The notes under the pieces: model-generated | Databases searched by the model: none | Told to the model about the DNA's origin: nothing | What the model saw: the letters and a program-made list of their open reading frames with translations, nothing else | Shown: piece after piece, positions 1 through 13,159 of the stretch | Layout: every line of letters starts with the position of its first letter | How positions within the stretch are numbered: position 1 is the first letter of the stretch | Translations under genes and position numbers: made by a program | From: Salvelinus alpinus | Lineage: Eukaryota > Chordata > Actinopteri > Salmoniformes > Salmonidae | Reading direction: 5' to 3' | NCBI RefSeq assembly: GCF_045679555.1 | Contig: NC_092094.1 | Span: 12,905,612-12,969,611, forward strand | Length of the DNA: 64,000 nt

Positions 1-2706
1 TCTCACAGTAACCTCCAGTCAGTCTAATCACTCTCACAGTAACCTCCAGTCCGTCCAATCACTCTCACAGTAACCTCCAGTCAGTCTAATCACTCTCACA
101 GTAACCTCCAGTCAGTCTAATCACTCTCACAGTAACCTCCAGTCAGTCTAATCACTCTCACAGTAACCTCCAGTCAGTCTAATCACTCTCACAGTAACCT
201 CCAGTCCGTCCAATCACTCTCACAGTAACCTCCAGTCAGTCTAATCACTCTCACAGTAATCTCCAGTCAGTCTAATCACTCTCACAGTAACCTCCAGTCC
301 GTCTAATCACTCTCACAGTAACCTCCAGTCCGTCCAATCACTCTCACAGTAACCTCCAGTCAGTCTAATCACTCTCACAGTAATCTCCAGTCAGTCTAAT
401 CACTCTCACAGTAACCTCCAGTCAGTCTAATCATTCTCACAGTAACCTCCAGTCAGTCTAATCACTCTCACAGTAACCTCCAGTCAGTCTAATCACTCTC
501 ACAGTAACCTCCAGTCAGTCTAATCACTCTCACAGTAACCTCCAGTCAGTCTAATCACTCTCACAGTAACCTCCAGTCAGTCTAATCACTCTCACAGTAA
601 CCTCCAGTCAGTCTAATCACTCTCACAGTAACCTCCAGTCAGTCTAATCACTCTCACAGTAACCTCCAGTCAGTCTAATCACTCTCACAGTAACCTCCAG
701 TCAGTCTAATCACTCTCACAGTAACCTCCAGTCAGTCTAATCACTCTCACAGTAACCTCCAGTCAGTCTAAGCACTCTCACAGTAACCTCCAGTCCGTCT
801 AAGCACTCTCACAGTAACCTCCAGTCCGTCCAATCACTCTCACAGTAAACTCCAGTCAGTCTAATCACTCTCACAGTAATCTCCAGTCAGTCTAATCACT
901 CTCACAGTAACCTCCAGTCAGTCTAATCACTCTCACAGTAACCTCCAGTCCGTCCAATCACTCTCACAGTAACCTCCAGTCAGTCTAATCACTCTCACAG
1001 TAATCTCCAGTCAGTCTAATCACTCTCACAGTAACCTCCAGTCAGTCTAATCATTCTCACAGTAACCTCCAGTCAGTCCAATCACTATCACAGTAACCTC
1101 CAGTCAGTCTAATCACTCTCACAGTAACCTCCAGTCAGTCTAATCACTCTCACAGTAACCTCCAGTCAGTCTAATCACTCTCACAGTAACCTCCAGTCAG
1201 TCTAATCACTCTCACAGTAACCTCCAGTCAGTCTAATCACTCTCACAGTAACCTCCAGTCAGTCTAATCACTCTCACAGTAACCTCCAGTCAGTCTAATC
1301 ACTCTCACAGTAACCTCCAGTCAGTCTAATCACTCTCACAGTAACCTCCAGTCAGTCTAATCACTCTCACAGTAACCTCCAGTCCGTCTAATCACTCTCA
1401 CAGTAACCTCCAGTCCGTCCAATCACTCTCACAGTAACCTCCAGTCCGTCCAATCACTCTCACAGTAACCTCCAGTCCGTCCAATCACTCTCACAGTAAC
1501 CTCCAGTCAGTCCAATCACTCTCACAGTAACCTCCAGTCAGTCTAATCACTCTCACAGTAATCTCCAGTCAGTCTAATCACTCTCACAGTAACCTCCAGT
1601 CAGTCTAATCATTCTCACAGTAACCTCCAGTCAGTCTAATCACTCTCACAGTAACCTCCAGTCAGTCTAATCACTCTCACAGTAACCTCCAGTCAGTCTA
1701 ATCACTCTCACAGTAACCTCCAGTCAGTCTAATCACTCTCACAGTAACCTCCAGTCAGTCTAATCACTCTCACAGTAACCTCCAGTCCGTCCAATCACTC
1801 TCACAGTAACCTCCAGTCAGTCTAATCACTCTCACAGTAATCTCCAGTCAGTCTAATCACTCTCACAGTAACCTCCAGTCAGTCCAATCACTCTCACAGT
1901 AACCTCCAGTCAGTCCAATCACTCTCACAGTAACCTCCAGTCAGTCTAATCACTCTCACAGTAACCTCCAGTCAGTCTAATCACTCTCACAGTAACCTCC
2001 AGTCAGTCTAATCACTCTCACAGTAACCTCCAGTCAGTCTAATCACTCTCACAGTAACCTCCAGTCAGTCTAATCACTCTCACAGTAACCTCCAGTCAGT
2101 CTAATCACTCTCACAGTAACCTCCAGTCAGTCTAATCACTCTCACAGTAACCTCCAGTCAGTCTAATCACTCTCACAGTAACCTCCAGTCCGTCCAATCA
2201 CTCTCACAGTAACCTCCCGTCAGTCCAATCACTCTCACAGTAACCTCCAGTCCGTCCAATCACTCTCACAGTAACCTCCAGTCAGTCCAATCACTCTCAC
2301 AGTAACCTCCAGTCAGTCTAATCACTCTCACAGTAACCTCCAGTCAGTCTAATCACTCTCACAGTAACCTCCAGTCAGTCTAATCACTCTCACAGTAACC
2401 TCCAGTCAGTCTAATCACTCTCACAGTAACCTCCAGTCCGTCCAATCACTCTCACAGTAACCTCCAGTCAGTCTAATCACTCTCACAGTAACCTCCAGTC
2501 AGTCTAATCACTCTCACAGTAACCTCCAGTCAGTCTAATCACTCTCACAGTAACCTCCAGTCAGTCTAATCACTCTCACAGTAACCTCCAGTCAGTCTAA
2601 TCACTCTCACAGTAACCTCCAGTCAGTCTAATCACTCTCACAGTAACCTCCAGTCAGTCCAATCACTCTCACAGTAACCTCCAGTCCGTCCAATCACTCT
2701 CACAGT
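1..2706. repeat. 31-bp minisatellite array, about 87 copies
   Basis: A head-to-tail array with unit tctcacagtaacctccagtc followed by agtctaatcac (31 bp). It starts before the window and stops abruptly at about 2706. Units differ by a few recurrent substitutions (cag/ccg, tct/tcc, aacc/aatc, cactc/cattc). No reading frame or gene is seen in it. Confidence 0.97.
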
Positions 2707-4096
2707 GTGAATGGATGTAAACTAATTTACATGTCATTCTGTCTGCCTGAAAGTCTTCTATATCAGCAGGTACAGCAATGAGACAACCTTATCTGTGTAA
2801 TTGCCTGTCAAGTGATAAAATAGACACTTGTTGGTTAAGAGTCACTCCCAAAATAAAATGTAAATGTAGAGAATCAGAGAAAAGCTTCATTCAGGTTGAC
2901 AGGACATGTATGTCAATTTTATATTGGCACAACCATGCAGCATTGTAAGGCCATTCAGCTTTTCAGAAAAGCCATTTTTGACAGAACATTTTCAAAATGT
3001 TGAAAAAATGTTTTTATCCTTCAGCCACAGAACAAGTGAATTGTCACTACTGCCATTGTTGGCCGTGGTTATGGCAATGAGCCACCATGACGACCATGTG
3101 TATTGGCAGGAATAACAGTGGTCAGATCTGTGTCTGGGTCCCTCTACAAAATGAACAAAACTACTACTTCATTTACTATTCTGATCATGAAAGAGGAATG
3201 TTTCCATTGGGTCTTCGAGGCCAAGATGAGAGCAATACAACAAATTTTCAATCACTTTGGTTACATTTTCAGATGTAAGTGGTATATTTTCAAAACTCTA
3301 AGTGCGTGGGTGTGTTGTGAGTGTGGGAAATGTGATTGTTATTGAGGGTTCATTCAGGTGAAAGATTGTTCGCATCAAATCCATCACAACCCCATGCAGG
3401 ACAATTCCATTTTACAGCCCGCCATTTCCCCAGGCTTCAGAGGCCTGGGAATATTCAGGGTTGATAGGATGTTCCCGTGGCTTCTTCACATACTAATGCG
3501 AGACAACCAGGGTGAAAGTGAATATGTCCTTTCCACAGACCTTAGAGCAAGTGAATATGATACCTTATGATGCTTACCTATCCGTTGGATAGCAATATGG
3601 AGGAGTGCCCTCAAATTGTGTCAAACTCTAGTGTCGTGGTTTTAACAGTATTGATTATATACTTTATCTATAGGAATGTAGGACAGGGTGCTGCACATCA
3701 TAGGTCCTTGTGTTTTATAAACATGTTATGCAACAAGGAATCATTGTAACACAGACTGGAGATGCCAGGGGGTAAAGCGCAGAGATGCGCTTTTTGGTAC
3801 CTATGCCATCACACAATTTTGAGTCAGACGATGAAGGACATTATGAGTGAACAAAAAGAAAAATCCCATTAATGTGGGGGCCTTTATGAATCTATGTCAA
3901 GCAGAGCGTGGGCTGAAATGGGTTGTACTAGGCCCCTGGAGTTCACACCTCAATTGAGCCAATCACAACTATCCTGAAAAGCACTCATTAATTTCAAAAT
4001 GTTTTATCCAGTGATATTTTCTTAAAGCGTAAGGGGGTTTGGGTATGGGCGTGGTTATAAAGAAATGGACTGGTCAGTCACTGTAGGCGATCATGT

Positions 4097-4280
4097 TACA
4101 ATTATTATTATAAAACCAAAGACACTGTAATCATTAAAACACCCATAGACCTGTATGAGACATTACCTACGCTCCTCTCACAACGCAGTAGGTGGCATCA
4201 CTTATGATAATGTATCATTAAATCAGCTATAGGTGTTTAATGATTACACAGTGTCTTTGGTTTTATAATAATAATTGTAA
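4097..4280. mobile_element. Palindromic MITE / long hairpin
   Basis: Two arms of about 50 bp are near-perfect reverse complements. The left arm (4097-4148) contains ttacaattattattataaaa and ccaaagacactg; the right arm (4226-4280) contains the complement. About 80 bp of unrelated loop lies between. The structure fits a foldback MITE; no transposase is present. Confidence 0.7.
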
Positions 4281-5493
4281 TAATCCTAATATTGTTTGTA
4301 TTTATTTATTCATTAGTTGATTGTGTTGAAGCAGAATGTGTAGTGTTCATGCCGGGGTTAAGCTCAACATATAGATCCAGCCCCCCTAGGAAGGTTGGGA
4401 AAAGGAGACATTTCACTGAGTATGTAGACCTGTTTAACTAGAGGTATTATAATAATATACTGATAATAGGTGTTTTAAAATCTATTCTGGTAAAACATGT
4501 ATAACATCTTGTTTTGGACATACATTCAGCCCACGCTCATTTGGGTCATCAAATGTATTTTAACAAAAAAAGAAGAGTAATGTGAGCATTATATGAACAT
4601 GCATTGCAATGTGAAACATGTATTTCTAGATGAAACACTGATTAAGTTTGGTGAAAAAATTACTTTGAATTTGTTTGTTGTACTCAGTCAATTGAAAATG
4701 TGCTTAGAGTTGTTTTGAAACACGAGACATTTTGATGATCTGCTTGTTTTTTGGGGCTTAGAGTTGTGAAAATGTACTACATACTTGTGAAAATTGCACC
4801 AAAGTGATTGAATTTTTTCATATATTTTAAGTTTCCCTTAAATAGTTTTTATTTTGAAACGTTAAATAAGTAAATCACTACATAAAAACTGGATTGACAT
4901 TATGCTGCTCTTATAGTAGGACATTTTAACCAGGGCAAAGTCAATGTTACGCTTCCCTGATGCTAATTACTGTCTCTTTGCATCCTCTGATTACACACTT
5001 GGATTGACAAGCATCAAGGTTATCCTTTAGTGTCAGGTTAGTGTTACTCAAAGGTGAATGCGTAGTTGAATGCGTGTGCAATGCTTTGAGAGCAAAGGAC
5101 TTCTTACAAAGGTCGTCACTCAAATCAGCCTGCCAACCTGCCATGTAGGTTCAGGCTGGCTATCCCTGTGGAGTTGGAAGAGTCAGAATTTTACATATCC
5201 TCTATTTTGAGGTGTTGTGGGAAATCCTAGTTTCACTGAATATTTAATGAAGCAGAGCGGCACCCAGATTCTACGTAAGTGGAACATGAAAAGATCCTCT
5301 TTCTACTGTACAAATGTTTTCCTTCTGTTTTCTTTTTTCAGCAGCGGTGGCAGAGATAAGGCGGCGGTGCTACACTTCCAGTATTATAAGATAGCTAGCT
5401 AGTTACCTTGGAGGCTTCTCGGATGATCTGATGAGAAGAGAGAGATAAATTGAGGCTGTTCTGGGGGAAAAAGGGGGTGCAACTCAATATTAG

Positions 5494-5526
5494 GAAGGTG
5501 TTCTTAATGTTTTGTACACTCAGTGT
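5494..5526. mobile_element. Solitary terminus of a Tc1-like MITE
   Basis: The stretch ggtgttcttaatgttttgta plus cactcagtg matches the right terminus of the element at 11811-12350. No left terminus was found, so this is a remnant. Confidence 0.55.
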
Positions 5527-6046
5527 TTATATTTTTTGTTTTTTGGGAGTGGAGGCAACAATTTAACAGCGGTGGTACGCCAATACTAAATGAATATAGG
5601 AGAAACACTGACTGCACAGATCAGATGCCGTCAGTGTGTATCTCTGGTTGTGAGATTCACAGAAATATTCAATACAATTATTTATGTGTTATAAGTACAT
5701 TAGCACTGATGACCTGAAAAACAGGGGGAGTGAATGGGGCACCATCAGCATGCTCTAAATTACCTACTGCCAAAAACACCTTAAAGTAACTGGCAGCAAA
5801 CCAAGTTATTTAGAGACAGACACAAAGCACCCTGGAAACTGATTTGTAATAGAAGAGAGTAAAGTTTGCTTTGCTTGAGGTTGAAATTATTTGGGTAGAC
5901 AGTCGGAGCATGGGTGAACTATCTTGTCGAAGACAGCTCAAGTTTAGCTCACAAAGGTTATTTAGGGTCTATTCAATCAAACCCACAAATTCGGTTTTCT
6001 GAGATTTTGATTCAAAGAAGTGTAATTCTTCAATTATGCAAATATA

Positions 6047-7506
<1,460 letters not shown>

Positions 7507-8965
7507 TACGTCTATTGATCTCTCATTTCCACCCAATTATAGCAATTTAGTCATTTGATTTGAACACTTAATAAAAATAATTATGAAGGATATACTCTGC
7601 ATAATGAATAATATGCATTGTGATGGGAAAAACCCTGCTTTTGTTTTCCTTTCAATGTGAACTTCAAAGCATCAACCACAAGTGCCTGTTTAAGAGAAGA
7701 GTTCTCCTAAAACAAAGTAATAATCTGCATTTGAAAGGAATAAATAATGGATTTCCAATCGGGCATTGTTCAATAGAGCACGCTCCAACGGTAAGTGCTC
7801 CAACGTAATTATGGTTGCATTACATTAGGTGGTTCCTCCTACCCAATATTGGGGCTTGTTGTCACTGATGTATTCAAGTCCATTTAAATCCAAATATTGT
7901 GTTAACGATGAATATTAAAGGCAGAGCCCGGTGACAGGTTAATGTGAAAGTGGGGGTCAATGACTGTTTAAGGTTAGAATACATAACAGGAAGATCACAA
8001 TTCATACGTTTATGACAGGATAGGCTGCACATTATTAACAACAGTGGCTTTATAGAACATGTCTTGGTAGTAAGTAACAGCTCCTGACATAAAGTCATTA
8101 ACAAGAAGTAGATTCAAGTGCCATTTTATCAAGAGCAAATGGAACAACTGATCTGGCTCACTGTATTTTCAAACTGATTAAATATTGCACTGCATAAGAA
8201 CATAGATAAACTTTCATCAGGAATGTACATTTTAAATGTGGTTTCTGATCACAAGAAGTGACATGGACTCCTCCACTGCAGGCTACCAGACTAGGGGCGT
8301 GACTGGCTCAGTTGTCTCTGTGAATAATACACAGAGACTCTGACAGACATGAGTCCTGTCATGTGGGTTTTCTTCAACTCTCCTCCAACAGTATAATCAT
8401 GGGTGGTGTGGGCAACAGAATTCAACCAAAATACTGTAGCCTTTACAGAGGTAAAAATAAATAAAAAATGACTAAGTAACTACAAAACCAGACTGCAGAG
8501 CAGTAATACATTTCAAGATGAATCATCTAATGTAGGCCTGCTACGTGTAGGGTTGTCTTGACCTGCTGTCACGACAAGCCCACTTGAAATGTATTTCAAG
8601 GAACTTTAGCTGAATTCTGGTGAGCGGTAATAAATGAAACGTAAGATGACAAAGTAATTATTTTCCATGCGTTTCATTAATGTGACCCAATGTCACCTTG
8701 TTCTCGGACAGAAGAAAACACACAGAAAGCAGAGCAGAGCCATAATGAGATGTTTGGCCACAGGCCTTTAAAGGAGCAATGATGCTGTCACTCTGCCGTC
8801 ATGACAACTGCCCCTGTGGCACTGAATCACTGACACCCTCAATGTCCTGTATGTTTCGTAGAGGGCAAGGAGGAACTAGTTGATCTGAGCATTTACCTTA
8901 CCAAGTCTATTCTCTACATGAGCGGATTGAGTTCTGATGGGTTTTTGGAATAGCCAGTACTTTTA
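7507..8965. other. No gene recognised
   Basis: AT-rich sequence with short chance frames only. No exon, RNA gene or transposon end was recognised on either strand. Confidence 0.5.
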
Positions 8966-9318
8966 TGTAGTATATCATATTGTTGTCTCTACCTTCTTGC
9001 CCTTTGTGCTGTTGACTGTGCCCAATAACATCTGTACCATGTTTTGCGCTGCTACCATGTTGTGTTGCTACCATGTTGTTGACATGTTGTGTTGCTAGCA
9101 TGCTGTGTTGTCATGTGTTGCTGCCTTGCTATGTTGTTGTCTTAGGTCTCTCTTTATGTAATGTTGTCTCTCTTGTCGTGATGTGTTTTGTCCTATATTT
9201 ATATATTTTTAATCCCCCGTCCCCACAGGAGGCCTTTTGCCTTTTGGTAGGTCGTCATTGTAAATAAGAATTTGTTCTTAACTGACTTGCCTAGTTAAAT
9301 AAAGGTTAAAAAAATACA
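8966..9318 (+). mobile_element. 3' end of an L2-clade LINE (5'-truncated)
   Basis: Contains the repeated ttgtgttgctaccatgttgt stretch, a typical 3' untranslated region, and the terminal gacttgcctagttaaataaa tail that salmonid SINEs share. The same LINE tail recurs in an SMC1B intron at about 62656-62988. No coding part is retained. Confidence 0.75.
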
Positions 9319-9439
9319 AATAAACGAACCAACTTATAAATGTGGTGGCATTTCAATAAAAAGGGAAATGTAATGTGTTGTCTGGCTGTGAATTTTGTTG
9401 TTGATATCTATGAGCAGAACGTTCCCTGCTGTGTGTGAT

Positions 9440-10639
9440 TGTAACGTATACACAGGGAGTCAGGAAGCAGGTGCAGAAGGTGTTTAATAATAAGAAACAT
9501 AAGAAGATAATACAAACCAGGAGAAGCGTACTGGGGGCCCCTCAGGGGTAGCGTGCTCAGTCCCCTCCTGTACTCCCTGTTCACTCATGACTGCACAGCC
9601 AGGCACGACTCCAACACCATCATTAAGTTTGGCGATGACACAACAGTGGTAGGTCTGATCACCGACAACGACGAGATTGACCTCCCCATATAGGCTAAGA
9701 CCTGGCCGTGTGGTGCCAGGACAACAACCTCTCCCTCAACGTGATCAAGACAATGGAGATGATTGTGGACTACAGGAAAAGGAGGACAGAGCACACCCCC
9801 ATTCTCATTGACGGGGCTGTAGTGGGGCAGGTTGAGAGCTTCAAGTTCCTTAGTGTCCACTTCACCAACAAACTAACATGGTCCAAGCACACCAAGACAG
9901 TCGTGACGAGGGCACGACAAAACCTATTCCCCCTCAGGAGACTGAAAAGATTTGGCATGGGTCCTCAGATCCTCAAAGGGTTCTACAGCTGCACCATCGA
10001 GAGCATCCTGACTGGTTGCATCACTGCCTGGTATGGCAAATTCTCGGCCTCCGACCACAAGGCACTACAGAGGGTAGTGCATACGGCCCAGTACATCACT
10101 GGGGCCAAGCTTCCTGCTATCCAGGAACTCTATATCAGGCAGTGTCATTGCCCCCTCTTTTACGCCGCTGCTACTATTTGCAGTCACTTTAATAACTCTA
10201 CCTACATGTACATATTACCTTGACTAACCGGTGCCCCTGCACATTGACTCTGTACCGGTACCCCCTTTATATAGTCTCGCTATTGTTATTTTACTGCTGC
10301 TCTTTAATTACTTGTTCCTTTTATTTCTTATTTGTATCTTTTAAACTGCATTGTTGGTTAAGTAAGCATTTCACTGTAAGGTCTACACCTGTTGTATTCT
10401 GCGCATGTGACTAATACAATTTGATTTGAACGTAATACTGCCTGAAGACTGAGGCTACTGAGGGCTAAATAAAGGGGAAGTAATCAAGGTAAATTCTGAA
10501 CTCCAGGAGTGCATAATGATGGGGAGCAGGTGTGCAAAATTATGGTTGCCAGGTGTGCGTAATGTGGGTTGCCAGGACCGGTGGTTAGTAGTCCGGCGAC
10601 GTCGAACGCCGGAGAGAGGGAACGGGAGTAGGCGTGACA
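9440..10639. mobile_element. Solo LTR interrupted by a LINE
   Basis: The left part (9440-9530) begins TGTAACG and the right part ends GGCGTGACA, giving TG...CA boundaries. The 5-bp sequence gtgat directly flanks both ends (9435-9439 and 10640-10644), as expected of an LTR-retrotransposon target duplication. Only one LTR is present, so it is a solo LTR. A jockey-like LINE fragment sits inside it. Confidence 0.82.
9531..10429 (+). mobile_element. 5'-truncated jockey-like LINE (RT C-terminal part)
   Basis: Coding remnants run from the RT region (IIKFGDDTTVVGLI near 9620) into the long frame 9708-10223. That frame contains SKHTKTVVTRARQNLFPLRR, the WYGKFSASDHKALQRVV block and [15 protein letters not shown] frameshift separates the first block from the long frame. 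The 3' UTR ends in tacaatttgatttgaa. The 4-bp cgta occurs at both junctions with the LTR. Confidence 0.85.
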
Positions 10640-11810
10640 GTGATGATGTCATATTCCTGAGTCTCTTGGCTGCTTCCTAGTGGGTTGTGTCACAGCTGTA
10701 TCAAACACTCCAGGATGAAGTTTCCCCTCGGTACAGAGCTAGAATCAGCTTCCTCTCCCCCAATCCTAACTCTAACCATTTGTCCCAAAAGATACTAAAC
10801 GTGTGTAGGGGAAACTTCACCCTTCAACATATCAAACAATTGAGGTGACTTTGTCAAATAGCAGAAAGTGCTGAATCATATTCCAACTGAAACCCTGACC
10901 GTCAATGCATGCAATTCGGCTGATCTTCATTCCTCTTCTGGCAATATATTAAAAGTTACAACCCAATAAATAATTCAAACAAAGGTATAATAGCCTGTTC
11001 AGAGAAACATTGAATATTTATCCAATTTGAAATTATAATCATATAACAAGGTATTTGAAAAAGGGTTCTCTACAACAGCAGAGTATTCAGACAGCTAATA
11101 GCACTGCTCATTAGTATGCACCTAGTCCAGCCTCAGACAAAGAGAGAACCATGGTTGTGTACATTTTACAGCAGGCCATTTCAATCTTCTCTCACTCATA
11201 TTCCTAGCTATGGATCGATTCTGAATACAGAAACAAAAAAGTATCAAAACTGTCCCTTTTATATTCAAATGAGAAGTAAGCCTATATGGGGAAATTGGAT
11301 TTCTCAGAAATGAAATTCCTGATGGCAAATTGTTTTGGATTATCTTGGTGTATTAATATTCAGGCTATGAAGATCAGTTGGCTAGGCCCATTCTTCACTT
11401 CACAGCACAAAGGCAGGTAGAGTAGAACACTCAGTCCACAAAGGAACTGCACTAAAATTATGTTCTCTGTTCAGACTGACTCGCATTTCCATTCCAGTTT
11501 CAATGTTCAAACAATTCCCCTTAAGCACGTTAAGGGATATCCTCCTTGTTAATTTACATATGAAAAGGCGCTGCCGGATCACTAGAATTAGACGGTGATT
11601 TTGGACAGTAGAAAAGGTCCCAAGAATGATATGATATGCCTTCCTCTGCCAGACAGACAGAGGCAATCATAATTCAAATGAGGATACATTGAACGTTACA
11701 TAGAAGAGGGAGAGAGAACTTTGTTCGATAATTTTAAGTATTTCAGCTCATACCAAAATGTAATGGCCACATCCTCACAGAACAAGGGGAACCTAGAACA
11801 AGGGGAACCT
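10640..11810. other. No gene recognised
   Basis: No family-like frame, RNA gene or element end recognised; only short chance ORFs on both strands. Confidence 0.5.
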
Positions 11811-12350
11811 ACACGGAGTGTACAAAACATTAGGAACACCTTTATATTGATTTGCACCCACTTTTGCCCCCAGAACAGCCACCATTTTTTGGGAATGGTA
11901 TCTATAAGGTGTCAAAAGCGTTCCACAGGGATGCTGGCCCATGTTGACTCCAATGCTTCCCATAGTTGTGTCAAGTTGGCTGGATGTCCATTGGGTGGTG
12001 GACCATTCTTGATACACACTGGAAACTATTGAGCGTGAAAAACCCAGCAGCGTTGCAGTTCTTGACACACTCAAACCGGTGCGCCTGGCACCTATTACAA
12101 TACCCCATCAAAGGTACTTTTTGTCTTGCCCATTCACCCTCTGAATGACACACATACACAATCCATGTCTCAATTGTCTCAAGGCTTAAAACTCCTTCAT
12201 TAACCTGTCTCCTCCCCTTCATCTATAATGATTGAAGTGGATTTAACAAGTGACATCAATAAGGGATCATAGTTTTAACCTGGATTCACCTGGTCAGTCT
12301 AGGTCACGGAAAAAGCAGGTGTTCATAATGTTTTGTACACTAAGTGTATA
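11811..12350 (-). mobile_element. Tc1-like MITE, about 540 bp
   Basis: Termini are gtgtacaaaacattaggaac on the left and the complementary ttcataatgttttgtacac on the right, ending tgtata. A minus-strand remnant at 11793-12074 has [20 protein letters not shown], a helix-turn-helix segment of a Tc1-type transposase. The catalytic core is absent, so this is an internally deleted, non-autonomous copy. Confidence 0.8.
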
Positions 12351-12512
12351 TAGTATGTTATAACACCAAATGGCAATATCCTATAACCAATCATCATATC
12401 CAAGTGAGAGGGTCAGTATCTGATTATTTAACTGATTCTTTAAACGGAACAGTATAAGAACCTTTATACACTTTGCAAGAAATTGAAATGATTCAAATTT
12501 CTCAAGTATTAA

Positions 12513-12518
12513 TTTATT
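12513..12518 (-). promoter_or_regulatory. Candidate poly(A) signal for BORCS5
   Basis: AATAAA on the minus strand, about 640 bp past the BORCS5 stop. It is only positional evidence; the true 3' end is not shown by the sequence. Confidence 0.25.
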
Positions 12519-13159
12519 TCCCAAATAAACATTTGCATTTGTTGTTATGTAAGCCATTTAAAATACTAACGGAGAACCCAACATATTCAGTCACCTAACA
12601 CTCAAAATAATTTAGCGTAATAAAAATGTTTCCCCCCAAAACAAAAATACTCCCAGTTGAAGGTCCAGGAGTTTACCTTCAGAGCTCATGTTTGACTAAT
12701 ATTACTTCTAGAGATTCAGTCATTTTTGGAAGTCATTTTGTCACCACACTCCTTGTGGTGTCTACAAAGTACCAGTAATCAAAGATCCAAGCAGGTTCCC
12801 TTCAGTGAATCATCATGTAAACTTCCTGTTTTACAGTCTTCCAATTCACTCAGCGACATGTAAACCCCTGATGTAGCTGTCCCAGAAACCCACTACATCT
12901 GGTGCATGGGGTAGGGACTGCTTATGCTGAGTGGCTGAGCTAAATGTCCAGGGCCGGTGGGACGGTAAGTTGTGGATGTGAAGGGTTTAGGATGGATTGG
13001 GGAGCAAGCTGGGCAGAGTCTTTCTTTCTTTCCCTCCCTCCCTCTCTTCTATTCAACATGAATGGTTCAAAAAAGAGCTTTTAAAATGGCGGAGGCATTG
13101 AAGGCTAGACTAGAGGGCCATGACAGTGAGTGTATCAGCATACCCAGGCAGAGATACTT

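Larger units (their letters stand above)
2707..6046. other. Gene-free stretch with a hairpin element
   Basis: No exon of a recognisable gene on either strand. The short open frames here have no family resemblance and no codon signature. The stretch is AT-rich and contains a palindromic MITE and a terminal fragment of a Tc1-like MITE, listed separately. Confidence 0.6.

Noticed and set aside
1-2706. CRISPR-like array
   Set aside because: Units are contiguous with no unique spacers and the genome is vertebrate; it is a minisatellite.
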